64,000 bases of DNA from Phycisphaerae bacterium (lineage in GTDB: Bacteria; Planctomycetota; Phycisphaerae; UBA1845; UTPLA1). Below the pieces are notes generated by a model. It made no database searches. It was given only the letters and a program-made list of their open reading frames with translations, and was not told the DNA's origin. Location: NCBI GenBank assembly GCA_019636475.1, contig JAHBXN010000006.1, positions 1-64,000 of the forward strand, written 5' to 3'. Of the stretch, positions 27,358-37,549 are shown in pieces (the first letter of the stretch is position 1; every line of letters begins with the position of its first letter). A program made the translations under genes and the position numbers.

Positions 27358-27609
27358 CTAGTGCACTTCGTCGGCGCGCTGCGAGACCAACCGAGACAGG
27401 CAGACCTCGATCACGTTGACCAGCGTATTCGGACTGGAACTGCCGATCCACAGGTTCAGCTCGTCCGGTAGCTCCACATAGGAGTATCCGCCGACATGGG
27501 GGAGCCGCTCGACAATCTCATTCAGCAGTTCGCAGTGACTCTGTAACATTGCGATGCCGCCGCTCAATGGCGCTGTCGAGACTCCGAATCTATTACGCTC
27601 ATTCGTCAT
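27358..27609 (-). CDS. Small hypothetical protein (83 aa)
   Basis: I do not recognise this protein. It has no signal peptide or membrane helix, one Cys in QSHCELL, and ends in a helical segment. The ATG at 27609 has an AGGA ribosome site. It lies 26 bp after the secreted 214-aa gene on the same strand and converges with the kinase gene, whose stop is 8 bp away. Cotranscription with the 214-aa gene is likely. Confidence 0.5.
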   Translation of the reverse strand: MTNERNRFGVSTAPLSGGIAMLQSHCELLNEIVERLPHVGGYSYVELPDELNLWIGSSSPNTLVNVIEVCLSRLVSQRADEVH

Positions 27610-27635
27610 TTGGAATCCTCGTGTACCTGCAAACT

Positions 27636-28280
27636 TCAATTGAGCGCATTGAAACTGGATCGGGCCCGATCACGATCGTCCAATCGCCCGCAGAACTCAT
27701 CCAGCCCGCCGCCTTTCCCGGCCGCTGGATCCACCTCGTCTTCATCAACGACCACCGTCTCATCTTCGCCCTCGGTCTCCGGATTCTCTTCATTCTCGAA
27801 TTGGAGCCGATAGTTCATCTGCGCCATCAGGCTGGTTGTCGCCAGGCTCCTCGGCCCCGCCGATTCGATTTCATACTCCAGGCCGGCGGGGAACGATTGC
27901 CCCGCTTCGTCCGCAATCCCCGAGATTTTCGGAAGCGCTTCGAACTCCGCGAGTTCCGGCGCTTCCGGATCATCGTGCAGAACCCAGAACAGCCCATCGA
28001 TCGTTCCGACGGCCGGCCCCGTGTCGATCCATCGCCCCTGTTCAACATCAAACCGATTGAACAGCCGAATATCGACCTGACTTACACCCCAACCGACGCT
28101 GCTGCCTGATTGATCCTCCGCCGACAACGCCAACCTGAGCACGTAATAGTCACCGGTGACTTGATCCGCAGGCAGCGTGTATCTGATCCCATAAGCCGGG
28201 ATAGGGCCCTCCGCTTCTACTTTAACGCCGACAGAAAGTGCAACGACCATGACCGCCAAGACAACCTTTCGCCTTTGCAT
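27636..28280 (-). CDS. Secreted hypothetical protein (214 aa)
   Basis: A signal peptide (KVVLAVMVVALSVGVKVEA) leads a beta-rich domain of about 170 residues, followed by an acidic tail (NEENPETEGEDE, DEDEVD). The acidic tail suggests cation or partner binding, but this is inference. ATG 28280 is favoured because AGGAG lies 9 bp upstream; a GTG at 28289 overlaps that site. The family is not recognised. Confidence 0.6.
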   Translation of the reverse strand: MQRRKVVLAVMVVALSVGVKVEAEGPIPAYGIRYTLPADQVTGDYYVLRLALSAEDQSGSSVGWGVSQVDIRLFNRFDVEQGRWIDTGPAVGTIDGLFWVLHDDPEAPELAEFEALPKISGIADEAGQSFPAGLEYEIESAGPRSLATTSLMAQMNYRLQFENEENPETEGEDETVVVDEDEVDPAAGKGGGLDEFCGRLDDRDRARSSFNALN

Positions 28281-28662
28281 GGGAATCACTCCTCATGCGG
28301 CACGGGCGCACCGATCGCGCTGGCCATTCAAATTGGCGGCTGACTTGCTCAATCTGATAATGGAAGCGAGGTTGGCCCGAGCTCGCAAAGATGCCGAGCG
28401 ATGCACGCGGCGAAAACGCCGCAGTCAAATGTACCGCTCCTCATCTCTAAAAGACTCAGGCCAGGCTCGCGCTCATAAGAAAATGTCCTATAATAATATC
28501 CGGGTGTTTACCTGATCCACGGTTGACCACAACACCCGCTTATTTGTGAACATACCGACACCCGCACGGCACCCGTTCACGAGTGCCATGCTAGTTGCAG
28601 TGAATCCATTACGTTCGTTTGATGCTCTTCGCCGAGGCTGGCGTCAGCCGGACATGGCGACT
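28281..28662. other. Intergenic region
   Basis: A 382-bp gap between two minus-strand genes. It contains a TATAAT hexamer on the plus strand at 28489-28494, in an A/T-rich patch, without a matching -35 box. No convincing coding frame is present; the longest plus frame (from 28546) runs antisense into the regulator gene. Confidence 0.4.
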
Positions 28663-29157
28663 TTAATTGGCATGTCGGGTGGGCGTCGCGCCGTTCAGCC
28701 GTTCTTTGGTAATTCGCCGGATAGCCTCGCGACGGAACGATGCCATGGCGCGCGACACCTTTTCGCTTTGGTCGCTGTTCGAGATGGAACCGATGATGCG
28801 CCGAAGCGCAGACCCAAGGAAAAACTCGAAGGATGACCCATGAAGCGGCGTGTACCCCTCTTCGAAGTGAAGAAGCAATGCCGCCATCTCATCCGCCGTC
28901 AGCCCTGAATCGACGCTTATTCCGCGGGATCGACGAAGCAGGTGACGCCGACTTATGGGATCGTACGAAATCTCAATCCCCGCCGCGCCGAGCCGTTCGA
29001 TGTACCGATGAAACGTCCGGCGGCTGATACCCAGTTCCAGTCGCAATCGCCCACTGCTTAAGCCCTCCGGTTCATGGTAGAACCGCGATAGGAAGTACAG
29101 AACTCGATCGACCCGTGAACCATTCAATCGGGGAGCCGAGGGATTTGCCGAAACCAT
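28663..29157 (-). CDS. Winged-helix transcriptional regulator (164 aa)
   Basis: An N-terminal winged HTH (about residues 14-75) matches the HTH_11/YafY type: RVDRVLYFLSRFYHEPEGLS, then LELGISRRTFHRYIERLGAAGI. The usual C-terminal WYL effector domain is not obvious; the second half is helical. It probably binds DNA as a dimer, with unknown targets. The chosen ATG has GGAG upstream; the frame is open 23 codons further but that part looks non-coding. It is divergent from glnS. Confidence 0.7.
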   Translation of the reverse strand: MVSANPSAPRLNGSRVDRVLYFLSRFYHEPEGLSSGRLRLELGISRRTFHRYIERLGAAGIEISYDPISRRHLLRRSRGISVDSGLTADEMAALLLHFEEGYTPLHGSSFEFFLGSALRRIIGSISNSDQSEKVSRAMASFRREAIRRITKERLNGATPTRHAN

Positions 29158-29506
29158 CTTTCGCTCCGCGGGGCTCCGGATTCGGTTGCGAGGAAAATCC
29201 GAATCGTTCGAGCCGCACCGCCCCAAGACCTTGAACGGACGAAACAGCGATGAACGACGGTTCCCTGACCGCCCCGACCACGCAGAACGTCCCCTCTATT
29301 CGTCTAAAAGATGAAATCACTCCCCGCGATCAGGAATTCTCAAAAAAAATGCCGCGCGATGGACGCCAACCCCGAAAATCGACCCCACAGGCCCGCATTT
29401 CCCGATTATTCGAGGGTCGGGCGTTTCATCCGCTTCCCCCTGTTCCACGATCCCGGCTTCCCCGCAATAATCTCAGGGCTCAGGAGCGATCGAGGAACAC
29501 CGACCC
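29158..29506. promoter_or_regulatory. Divergent region between regulator and glnS
   Basis: This 349-bp stretch carries the promoters of the winged-helix regulator (minus) and glnS (plus). An A-rich patch (TCTCAAAAAAAATGCC) lies about 170 bp upstream of glnS. I see no strong consensus boxes and no supported small gene. Confidence 0.35.
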
Positions 29507-31303
29507 ATGCCCGAACCAGCAGAAAAACCAACCCACTTCATCCACGAGATCATCAATGCCGACAACGCCGCCCTGAAATGGGGCACATGGCCAGACAGCG
29601 GCACCCCCAGGGTCCATACCCGTTTCCCCCCGGAGCCCAACGGCTACCTCCACATCGGCCATGCGAAAAGCATCTGCCTCAACTTCGGATTGGCGGAGCA
29701 ATACGCCGGAAAATGCAACCTTCGTTTCGACGACACCAATCCGGAAAAAGAGGAAGAAGAGTATGTCCGGAGCATCATCGAGGACGTGCGATGGCTCGGC
29801 TTCCACTGGGATGGCGCCTCGAAAGCGGCCGCCTCGGCAGGCGGCGACCCCAAGGCGGGGGTCATCTTTTCGTCGGACTATTTCGAGAAAATGTACGAGT
29901 GGGCCGTCCGACTTATTGAAAAGGGCAAGGCCTACGTCTGCGATCTCACGGCCGAGCAGACGCGCGAATTCCGCGGCACGCTGACAAATCCCGGCAGGAA
30001 CAGCCCCTTCCGCGATCGACCGGTCGCCGAAAATCTTGATCTCTTCGCCCGAATGGCCCGAGGCGAGTTCGCGGACGGCTCCCGAACGCTTCGCGCCAGG
30101 ATCGACATGGCCTCACCCAACCTGAACCTGCGGGACCCGGTCATGTACCGAATCGTTCATGCGACCCACCACAACACGGGCGACAAATGGTGCGTTTATC
30201 CCATGTACGACTGGGCGCACGGCCTCGAAGACAGCATCGAAGGAATCACCCACAGCATCTGTACGCTCGAATTCGAGAATCACCGGCCGCTTTACGACTG
30301 GTTTATCGACGCCATCAATGAAGGAGAACCTCCCGATCGGCGAATCCACCACCCGCAGCAAATCGAATTCGCACGGCTCGAACTGACTCACACGCTCATG
30401 AGCAAACGCAAGCTGCTTGAGCTTGTCAAAGGCGGGCATGTCCGCGGCTGGGACGATCCGCGCATGCCCACGCTGAGCGGCCTTCGCCGCAAAGGCTATC
30501 CACCCGAGGCCATCAGAAATTTCGCAGCGGACATCGGCGTCGCAAAATTCAACAGCACGATCGACGTGGTCCGGCTCGAAAACGCCGTCCGCGAAGTCCT
30601 CAACAAGTCCGCCCCGCGCAGAATGGCCGTCCTGCGACCGCTCAAGCTCGTCATCACCAACTACCCGGAAGCGGGAGAATCTCTCGAGGCCGTCAACAAC
30701 CCGGAAGACGCCGCGGCCGGAACGCGAATGGTCCCGTTCTCGCGCGAGCTATACATCGAACAAGAGGACTTTCAGGAGACACCGCCCAAAGGCTATTTCA
30801 GACTCTTCCCCGGAAATGAAGTGCGACTGCGCTATGCGTACTTTGTCCGATGCACCGGATTCATCAAAGACCCCGAAACCGGCGCGATCAGCGAAGTTCA
30901 CTGCACGTACGATCCGGCGACCCAGGGCGGAGACTCGCCCGACGGCCGAAAAGTCAAGGGCACGATACATTGGGTCAGCGCGCCCGACGCGATCGAGGCG
31001 GAGGTGCGGCTCTATGATCACCTCTTCACAGCCGAAGATCCGGAAAACGTTCCCGCCGGCGGCCGATATCTTGACCAGCTCAACCCCACCTCGCTTGTCA
31101 CGCTTCGCGGCTGCAAGCTCGAGCCCAGCCTGGCGACGGCGGCATGTCATCGCGATGAACACGGCGCAATCGCGCCCGATCGCGTCCAATTCGAACGCCA
31201 CGGCTACTTCGCCACCGACCCCGACGGCACGCCCGGTATGCCCGTCTTCAACCGAACCGTTTCGCTCAAGGATACCTGGGCCAAAGCACAAAAGAAGAAA
31301 TGA
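29507..31303 (+). CDS. glnS: Glutaminyl-tRNA synthetase
   Basis: GlnRS charges tRNA-Gln directly with glutamine. The class I signature HIGH appears at 49-52 ([15 protein letters not shown]), and the KMSKS counterpart is MSKRK at 298-302. The GlnRS-specific [14 protein letters not shown] and the C-terminal beta-barrel anticodon domains (about 345-595) are present. Length 598 aa is a little longer than E. coli GlnRS. Presence of GlnRS suggests this organism does not rely only on the transamidation route. The gene has its own promoter region and no close partners. Confidence 0.96.
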   Translation: MPEPAEKPTHFIHEIINADNAALKWGTWPDSGTPRVHTRFPPEPNGYLHIGHAKSICLNFGLAEQYAGKCNLRFDDTNPEKEEEEYVRSIIEDVRWLGFHWDGASKAAASAGGDPKAGVIFSSDYFEKMYEWAVRLIEKGKAYVCDLTAEQTREFRGTLTNPGRNSPFRDRPVAENLDLFARMARGEFADGSRTLRARIDMASPNLNLRDPVMYRIVHATHHNTGDKWCVYPMYDWAHGLEDSIEGITHSICTLEFENHRPLYDWFIDAINEGEPPDRRIHHPQQIEFARLELTHTLMSKRKLLELVKGGHVRGWDDPRMPTLSGLRRKGYPPEAIRNFAADIGVAKFNSTIDVVRLENAVREVLNKSAPRRMAVLRPLKLVITNYPEAGESLEAVNNPEDAAAGTRMVPFSRELYIEQEDFQETPPKGYFRLFPGNEVRLRYAYFVRCTGFIKDPETGAISEVHCTYDPATQGGDSPDGRKVKGTIHWVSAPDAIEAEVRLYDHLFTAEDPENVPAGGRYLDQLNPTSLVTLRGCKLEPSLATAACHRDEHGAIAPDRVQFERHGYFATDPDGTPGMPVFNRTVSLKDTWAKAQKKK

Positions 31304-31510
31304 CGGCTCCGAATATCCGAGCCGCCCGAGCGCATGCCCTGTTTCGGCGACAGAACATCCGGTTTCCCGGCGCGATGCCGCTCGCGAACGCGCAAAGTGA
31401 CTTTCCATGCCCCCGTTCGGCGTGCTATGATGGTCTCACTCGCATAAAGGTAAAGGTTCACCGAAACGAATGCCGCTCGCGGCATTGGGCTTCTCTTGCC
31501 GTCTGTTGCC

Positions 31511-32239
31511 ATGAATCGTCTTCGTCACGTTGCCGCCGCTTTCACCCTCTTCGTGTCGGGCTGTGGATTCCTCGATCCATCACCACCTTCCGATGCCGAG
31601 CTGGGGCGCGGTCTGATCATCATGTACCCCGGCGCATTGAACACCACGTTCGAAATGCTGGGATTCTATGCCGGTATGCGCGCGGCCGGAGTTCAACAGG
31701 CAATCGAGATCAAGCCGTGGGCGCCGCCGCTGCTGAACTTCGTCATACCCCGGGATTTTGTCGAGTATGAGCGGCCGTGGGCGCGCGAAGAGGCCCGGCG
31801 AATCGCCCAATATCAACGCGACTATCCGGGAAGGCCCGTCACCCTGCTCGGATACTCGGGCGGAGCCATGGTCTGTATACTTGTAGCCGAGGAACTTCCC
31901 GCCGGCCATGCGATTGATCGTGTCATAATGATGTCACCCGGCGTGTCCACGACCTACGATCTGGAGCCCATGCTCGCGAATACCGCCGGCAACGCGATCG
32001 TTTACTGGTCGCCTCTGGATACCGTCGTCAACTTCGCCACCAGCCTGCTCGGCACGCTTGATGGATTCTTCGGACCCTCGGCCGCCACGCTGGGCTTCGC
32101 AAACAACAATCCCAAGCTGCAGCAGGTCCAGTTCGGCCCGCAGTTCGCCGTATTCGGGAATGAGGGCGAACACACCGATTACGCGTTTTCCATCGAGTGG
32201 ATCAGCCAGTTCGTCGCGCCGTGGATCGCCCGCGGCTAG
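31511..32239 (+). CDS. Alpha/beta-hydrolase lipoprotein (242 aa)
   Basis: The signal peptide ends in a lipobox (FVSGC, Cys at about 17). The nucleophile elbow LGYSGGA (Ser116) is typical of alpha/beta hydrolases, and downstream D and H (SPLDTVV and EHTDYAF) are plausible acid and base of the triad. It is probably an extracytoplasmic esterase or lipase-like enzyme; the substrate is unknown. ATG 31511 begins the signal peptide; an in-frame start five codons earlier is less likely. Confidence 0.72.
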   Translation: MNRLRHVAAAFTLFVSGCGFLDPSPPSDAELGRGLIIMYPGALNTTFEMLGFYAGMRAAGVQQAIEIKPWAPPLLNFVIPRDFVEYERPWAREEARRIAQYQRDYPGRPVTLLGYSGGAMVCILVAEELPAGHAIDRVIMMSPGVSTTYDLEPMLANTAGNAIVYWSPLDTVVNFATSLLGTLDGFFGPSAATLGFANNNPKLQQVQFGPQFAVFGNEGEHTDYAFSIEWISQFVAPWIARG

Positions 32240-32412
32240 GCCGCGACCGCCGGCGCTCCATTCGGCGCGGCCGCAAATCATCCGACGCGCGAACGCTCCC
32301 GCCCGATTTTCGGTCGCGATTGCCCGTCAATCGCTCGCGGTCATCACCGCTTGTGCCACGACTTCGCACTTCGCACCATGCCGCCTTGCCAAGATCCGGA
32401 ATCGACCCCAAC

Positions 32413-35013
32413 ATGACCCCGATGTCGATCACCGACAGACGACTGATTTGCGCCTGTGTCATCGCCGCTTGTGCGGCATCGGTTCTGCTTTTCTCCGGCG
32501 CAGGACCCATGGACCCCTCGTCCGCCACGTGGTCCCAACCGCTTGCGATCATCGCCGACCTCTGCACCGTGCCGGCCGCGACGGCTGACATCGCAGACAT
32601 CCGCGACAGCGTCCTGTTTTTTGCGCTCGCCGCATTCCTCGTTGTGCTGGCGATTCGACGCGGACCCGAACAGGGGTCGCCCGCCGCCGGCCCGGGCGCT
32701 CGCCGTCTCGAAGCCCCGGCGCCGGTGAACCCACCGCTTCGCTGGCTCCTTCAGGCCGGGCTTGCGGTCATCTGCATCGCGATTCTCTCGGCCATCGTGA
32801 ACGACTCGTGGAACACATCGAGCGGCTGGATTCTTCGAACCGCCGCCGGAATCCTCTGGGCCGTACTCATCGGTCGATACTTTGACGACCGCATGATCCG
32901 AATCACGCTTCACGGCATGCTGGTTGTCGGAGTCGTCGCCATCGCGCTGGCGGTGCTTCATCGCGCGGACCGACACCTTGCGCACTTCGTCTGGCCGATC
33001 GGACCGATTACCGCCACCGCCACGATGTCAACTGTGTGGCTCGCACTCGCCGCCGGCGCCCTGGTCGGCACGGGATTCCGTCGCGAAATGATGTCCCGAA
33101 GCGCCACCTATCTCCTGATCGCCGCGTTCGCCGCCTACGCGCTGGCTCAGACCGGGCGACGCGGGCCCTCGGTCGCAATCCTCGGGGCCGCACTGCTCAT
33201 GATAGCCCATGAGCGCTGGGCCGCCGCTTCAAAACGAAGACACCGCGCGGTCATCATCGCGGCCATGGCCGCGGCAGCGGGGCTCGGGGGGTTCTACGTT
33301 GTTCGCGAGTTGAACCGTGCCGACCGCGTGGCATCCGGCGCGGTGAATCTCCGTCTTGAATACTGGAAGCTGTCACTCGAACTGGTGCGCCAGCAACTTT
33401 CGCTCGGCGCCGGCCCGGACAATTTCATTGCCCGAATGACGACAACCGTCGCGCCGCTACGCGGCATCTCGCCGCATGTCTATCATGGCACAATCGACGC
33501 CGACGCACACAACGAATGGATCCAGGCGGCGGTCGAACTGGGCGTGCCGGGCGCCATCTTCTGGGCGGCATTGCCCGCCGGAGTGCTCCTGCTCGTCTGG
33601 CGGCCAAACGCGACGGACCCATTGATCCGAGATCATCTCCATCAGCCCGCCGTTCGGGCCAGACATGCGTTCGGCGATCCTGCCCGCAAACCGCTCACGC
33701 TCGCGTTCGGCGGCGCATTGCTTGCCATCCTCCTCGCGGAATGTTCCGGCATCATGCTTCGCGGCCCGATTCTGACGGTCTGGTACTGGACGCTGCTTGG
33801 CCTGCTTTGCGCCTGTGCGTCGCCGCGATCCGTCTCGTTACAGCCCGGCCCCGACGCTCGGCATCCTGTTCCCCGCCACAAACAACGTGCATGGACCGTG
33901 ACACTGCCCGCACTGGTCACGTCGGCCGCCTGCCTGCTGGTCGCGTGGATCGACCTTTCCAACGCCGACATTCGCGCACCCGAAAGGATGATCCAGCCCG
34001 GTCCGATGGATCAACGACTCTATTCGCTTCGCACGCTCGAGCTCTGGCGCCGCGGCGCGGATCGATCTTCGGAACGTGCTGCACAGTCTGCGGACATGAC
34101 AACGCGGCTTAAGGCCGTCGAACACTGGCGACGCCTGTACGATTGGATTCCCGGCGCGCAGGACACGGCCGCTCGCTATGCCGCCGCACTGCTCGATGCG
34201 AACGACCGCGACGAGGCGAACCGGGTATTGGATCGCGTCCTGCGGCTCGGCCTGAATCCCTATGAGCCGACCGCCAATCTGCTCTACGCGCGGGCGATCG
34301 CCGATGACCCGAACGAGAAATTCGAGGCGGTCCTGCGGGCGCTGCGTCATTCAGCCGTCGCCGATGGCTGCGGTGCCGTCCTCGACGCACTTGGCAATCC
34401 GGCCGGCATCGCCGGATTGAAATCGGAGAAAATACAGGAAGCCCGCGCGCGTGCGCTGGCCATGCAGCCGATCGAGTGGGACGACGCGGCCGGCGAACGG
34501 CTCCGAGCTGCCGCTTACATCGCCTGGCGTGCGGGCCGCACCGAAGAGGCGCTCAATTCCCAGCGCCCCGCAGCCGCGCTTTATACCTACATCGAAGCGT
34601 ACGACAGCCCCTACCGCCGCGGCCACGATGCAGAGACGGATGTCTATTTTTCCCTTGCCGCCATGCTTCGAGCCGCCGGCCCGCAGAATCTTGACGAAGC
34701 CTTCAAGGCCATCGTCGCGGCGGAACGCTACGCCGTTCTGGGAATCAGGCACGAATTCGTCGCCGACCCCGACCCAAACCAGGGCTACGTCGGCGGCATC
34801 ATCGTGCCGACCGAGTTCCCGGAGCGGCTCTACCCGCTCTGGCGCCTGTCCGCTCAACTCCGCGTCGAATCCGGCAATGAGGATTTCGTTGAATTGCGAA
34901 TTCTCTCGTATCTGCCGCCCGAAGCGCGAGCGCCGCGGGTTCTGCAACAGAATATTCAGCGAGAGCTTGTACGCCTTCGGGCCGCCGCGAAATCACCTGC
35001 AACCAGTCAGTGA
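32413..35013 (+). CDS. O-antigen ligase-like membrane protein with TPR-like C-terminus (866 aa)
   Basis: The N-terminal half has about ten membrane helices. It contains the Wzy/WaaL (O-antigen ligase) signature region: LEYWKLSLELVRQQ, GAGPDNF and AHNEWIQAAVELGVPG, with the conserved His in a large outer loop. This family joins or polymerises surface glycans. The C-terminal ~330 residues are helical and TPR-like (RYAAALLDANDRDEANRVLDR). The start at 32413 precedes the first helix; the open frame further upstream is basic and non-homologous. No glycan cluster surrounds it, so the target polysaccharide cannot be named. Confidence 0.8.
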   Translation: MTPMSITDRRLICACVIAACAASVLLFSGAGPMDPSSATWSQPLAIIADLCTVPAATADIADIRDSVLFFALAAFLVVLAIRRGPEQGSPAAGPGARRLEAPAPVNPPLRWLLQAGLAVICIAILSAIVNDSWNTSSGWILRTAAGILWAVLIGRYFDDRMIRITLHGMLVVGVVAIALAVLHRADRHLAHFVWPIGPITATATMSTVWLALAAGALVGTGFRREMMSRSATYLLIAAFAAYALAQTGRRGPSVAILGAALLMIAHERWAAASKRRHRAVIIAAMAAAAGLGGFYVVRELNRADRVASGAVNLRLEYWKLSLELVRQQLSLGAGPDNFIARMTTTVAPLRGISPHVYHGTIDADAHNEWIQAAVELGVPGAIFWAALPAGVLLLVWRPNATDPLIRDHLHQPAVRARHAFGDPARKPLTLAFGGALLAILLAECSGIMLRGPILTVWYWTLLGLLCACASPRSVSLQPGPDARHPVPRHKQRAWTVTLPALVTSAACLLVAWIDLSNADIRAPERMIQPGPMDQRLYSLRTLELWRRGADRSSERAAQSADMTTRLKAVEHWRRLYDWIPGAQDTAARYAAALLDANDRDEANRVLDRVLRLGLNPYEPTANLLYARAIADDPNEKFEAVLRALRHSAVADGCGAVLDALGNPAGIAGLKSEKIQEARARALAMQPIEWDDAAGERLRAAAYIAWRAGRTEEALNSQRPAAALYTYIEAYDSPYRRGHDAETDVYFSLAAMLRAAGPQNLDEAFKAIVAAERYAVLGIRHEFVADPDPNQGYVGGIIVPTEFPERLYPLWRLSAQLRVESGNEDFVELRILSYLPPEARAPRVLQQNIQRELVRLRAAAKSPATSQ

Positions 35014-35075
35014 TCGGGCGATGGCAGGGGCATTTGCGCCATCCAGTGACCGTCGCGGAACGAAAGACCGCAGCA

Positions 35076-36440
35076 TCAGGCCGTCAGCATCGCATGAATG
35101 CCGCGAGCGGCGATCTTGCCTTCCTGAACAGCGTCGACCACCTCGGCGCCCTTGCTGATGCAGTCCCCGCCGGCGAAGAGCTTCCTGATAGATGTCGCGC
35201 CCGTGGCACGGTCCACCGACACCCGGCCGTTCTCGACCTTCAGCCCCGGGATGGATCGCAGCAGATCCATCAGGGGTTCCTGTCCCAGCGCCTTGACGAT
35301 CATGTCCGCCTCAAGAGTGAACTCGCTCCCGGGGATGTTCTCCAGCCGGGAGGCGCGGCCCTCGGCCGATTGCCGCGTTCGAACGCACTCGATTCCAACC
35401 GCCCTTGGCGTCGTTCCGCCGGCCGGTCCGACGCCCGTGCCGGAGAGGATTCGAAGCGGCGCCGCTGAGAAAATCCAGTCAATTCCGTCCGATCGGGTCA
35501 GCTCGTATTCATACTTGAACGCCGGCATCTCGCGATGGCTCCGACGATAGACAATGGTGACTTTCTCCGCGCCAAGCCGCACGGCCGCCGTCGCGACGTC
35601 AACCGCCGTGTTTCCGCCGCCGATGACGAGGACATGTCGCCCGCACTCGCACTGGTCGAGCGGTTTGGTATGAGTCTGAAAGATGAAGTCGAGGGCTTCC
35701 CACACGCCGGGCAGGTCTTCGCCGGGAATATCGAGCTGTGCGGTCCTCCCGAGTCCGACGGCAAGAAAGACCGCATCGTGATCTTCAAGCAGCCTGGCGA
35801 CGCCTGGCCCGTCGATGCGCGAATTCAGCCGAATGTCGATTCCGCCGATGGCTTTGACCTGCTCAACCTCGGATAGCGCGAACGCGGTGTCATACTTATA
35901 AACGGCGATGCCATGCGTGTTGATGCCACCGGGGAGTTCGCGCGCCTCATGGATGGTGACGGCGTGTCCGTGCTTGCGAAGTTCGTGTGCACAGGTAAGC
36001 CCGGCAGGCCCGGCGCCGACAATCGCGACGTGCTTGCCCGTGCTCTGGCCCGACTCGAAAAACCGGATTTTCTTGTCAGCGGCGGCGTCGCAGGCATATC
36101 GTTGAAGGCGGCCGATCCGCACCGGGGCCTTGAGCAGGGTGTTGTCGACGCAGGCGCCTTCACAGAGGACTTCCGTTGGACACGCTCGGGCACAGGAGCC
36201 GCCGAAGATGTTGGCGTCGAGAATGGTCTCTGCGGCGCCCACCGGATTCTTGTGCAGTATCTGCCGGATGAACCGGGGAACGTCGATGTGCGTAGGACAG
36301 GCACGGGCGCAGGGCGCGTCGTAACAGAAAAGACATCGCGCAGCCTCGGCGACCGCCTCATCGTTGGTGTATCGCGGTTCGAGTTCCGCAAAATTCTTCG
36401 CGAGTTGAGTCGCCCGATCGGTTGTTCTGTTTGATGCCAT
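35076..36440 (-). CDS. GltD/PreT-like NAD(P)H oxidoreductase with Fe-S clusters (454 aa)
   Basis: The N-terminal domain has two Cys clusters (C36, C39, C44, C48 and C83, C87, C93, C97) that bind [4Fe-4S] centres. Two dinucleotide folds follow: FAD-type GAGPAG at 142-147 and NAD(P)-type GGGNTA at 274-279. This layout fits the glutamate synthase small subunit and the dihydropyrimidine dehydrogenase subunit PreT. The usual partner (GltB or PreA) is not adjacent, so the acceptor is undecided. The gene is convergent with the O-antigen-ligase-like gene. Confidence 0.85.
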   Translation of the reverse strand: MASNRTTDRATQLAKNFAELEPRYTNDEAVAEAARCLFCYDAPCARACPTHIDVPRFIRQILHKNPVGAAETILDANIFGGSCARACPTEVLCEGACVDNTLLKAPVRIGRLQRYACDAAADKKIRFFESGQSTGKHVAIVGAGPAGLTCAHELRKHGHAVTIHEARELPGGINTHGIAVYKYDTAFALSEVEQVKAIGGIDIRLNSRIDGPGVARLLEDHDAVFLAVGLGRTAQLDIPGEDLPGVWEALDFIFQTHTKPLDQCECGRHVLVIGGGNTAVDVATAAVRLGAEKVTIVYRRSHREMPAFKYEYELTRSDGIDWIFSAAPLRILSGTGVGPAGGTTPRAVGIECVRTRQSAEGRASRLENIPGSEFTLEADMIVKALGQEPLMDLLRSIPGLKVENGRVSVDRATGATSIRKLFAGGDCISKGAEVVDAVQEGKIAARGIHAMLTA

Positions 36441-36986
36441 GGGCGGCGATTATAGCGAATGAGCCGGATGCGTCAGAATTCATCGGACGCCCGGCACATT
36501 GCGCAAAAACGGCTTTTTGAGGCGCAAGATGGCCTTTCAGCGACGCAGGGAGGCAAGATTAGGTGAAGGTTTGGTGTGGAAATTATAGGACCACGCCACA
36601 ACATATGGTGTAATAGGGCGATTCTGCAGTCGCGATTTAGTGTAATTCACAAGCCGCCGTTTCGCTCGTTTCATTGCTGTTACTGCTTGATTCTCAATGG
36701 CTTGACCGATAATCGCGCATGCGGGCTTTCTATCGGCACTGTTTCAATACCGGGCACTTGGACCTATATCTTGTGGTTTCCCATTCCGAAAAAACTGGAG
36801 TAATCAGCACTGTCAAACCGATATTTCTGGTATCAGCGACAGCACTGGGAACAGCGATGACGCGGCAGTAATTGCCGTTCACAGTGAAGCTGAAAACGAC
36901 GTGAATATCAGACGAGATGGGAACGTTTGAAATAGAGACAACCAGATAGGGTTGGGGCAAACGAAGCGGCAAGGATGGTAGCAGAT
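36441..36986. other. A/T-richer intergenic region before flgM
   Basis: This 546-bp region has visibly lower GC than its neighbours. It contains no convincing gene; two short open frames on opposite strands (36576-36803 and 36730-36972) lack ribosome sites and recognisable composition. A CCGATAA-like -10 element for a flagellar sigma factor occurs near 36706-36712, but the -35 does not match. It may be acquired or decayed DNA. Confidence 0.45.
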
Positions 36987-37262
36987 ATGACGGACATAAA
37001 TGGAGTTGGAACCCTGGCCTCGACGTCGACGCTTCGCGATTTCGCTCAGCAGTCGTTCAAGCGATCGTCGCCCGAAGGCCTGGACCCGCTCGCGGACCGC
37101 GTGGAGATTTCTGAAGTCGCGGCATTCCTCAGCCAGTTGGCGGAATTGCCGGAGGCTCGTGCACGCAAAATCGTGGACATTCGCAATTCAATTCAGAATG
37201 GCACCTATCCGATCGGCGAAAAACTGGATCAAGCGCTCGATCAGATTCTGAACGCCTTGTAG
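36987..37262 (+). CDS. flgM: FlgM-like anti-sigma factor (91 aa)
   Basis: FlgM proteins bind and inhibit the flagellar sigma-28 factor. The C-terminal half (about residues 36-90) has the family pattern: DRVEISEVAAFLSQL, ARARKIVDIRNSIQNGTY, then EKLDQALDQIL. The N-terminal third is loose and Ser/Thr-rich, as expected for an unfolded exportable protein. The start at 36987 is preferred because AAGGA lies upstream; ATG 36975 is an alternative. No flagellar genes are in the window, so the inhibited sigma factor is encoded elsewhere or the protein has another target. A clean terminator follows. Confidence 0.8.
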   Translation: MTDINGVGTLASTSTLRDFAQQSFKRSSPEGLDPLADRVEISEVAAFLSQLAELPEARARKIVDIRNSIQNGTYPIGEKLDQALDQILNAL

Positions 37263-37340
37263 TGATTGGCATCAGCCCACGGCGCCGGACTCAACACGGC
37301 GGACTGGGTAACACCGAACGAATGCCATGATCCGAATCGG

Positions 37341-37370
37341 GCCGTCCGTCGAGGGCGGCTCGTTTTTTTT
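37341..37370 (+). terminator. Rho-independent terminator after flgM
   Basis: GCCGTCC and GGGCGGC form a 7-bp stem (one T-G wobble) with a 5-nt loop, followed by TCGTTTTTTTT. This is a classical intrinsic terminator, 79 bp after the flgM stop. Confidence 0.85.
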
Positions 37371-37476
37371 GGGGGGAGACGAGCGCATATCGAAAAGTCC
37401 GTTACGCGCCGGGCCGAGTGATTATTCTCAGGATTCACTCAAACGCGCTTATTCAGGGACGCTGCGGGCGGCCGAC

Positions 37477-37506
37477 TTGACTGGGCGGCGCGCGGATCGA
37501 TACGAT
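37477..37506 (+). promoter_or_regulatory. Candidate sigma-70 promoter
   Basis: TTGACT at 37477-37482 and TACGAT at 37501-37506 are separated by 18 bp, 44 bp before the ATG of the secreted protein at 37550. The -10 box is only 4 of 6 matches. Confidence 0.4.
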
Positions 37507-37549
37507 CTGTAAGCACACGGCAGCACAACTCAAAGGGGAATACGGGATC

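Noticed and set aside
36686-36713. Possible sigma-28 promoter (CCGATAA) upstream of flgM
   Set aside because: The -35 element does not match and it is about 270 bp from the start codon.
36576-36803. 75-aa open frame in the A/T-rich region
   Set aside because: It starts at GTG with no ribosome site and has no recognisable features.
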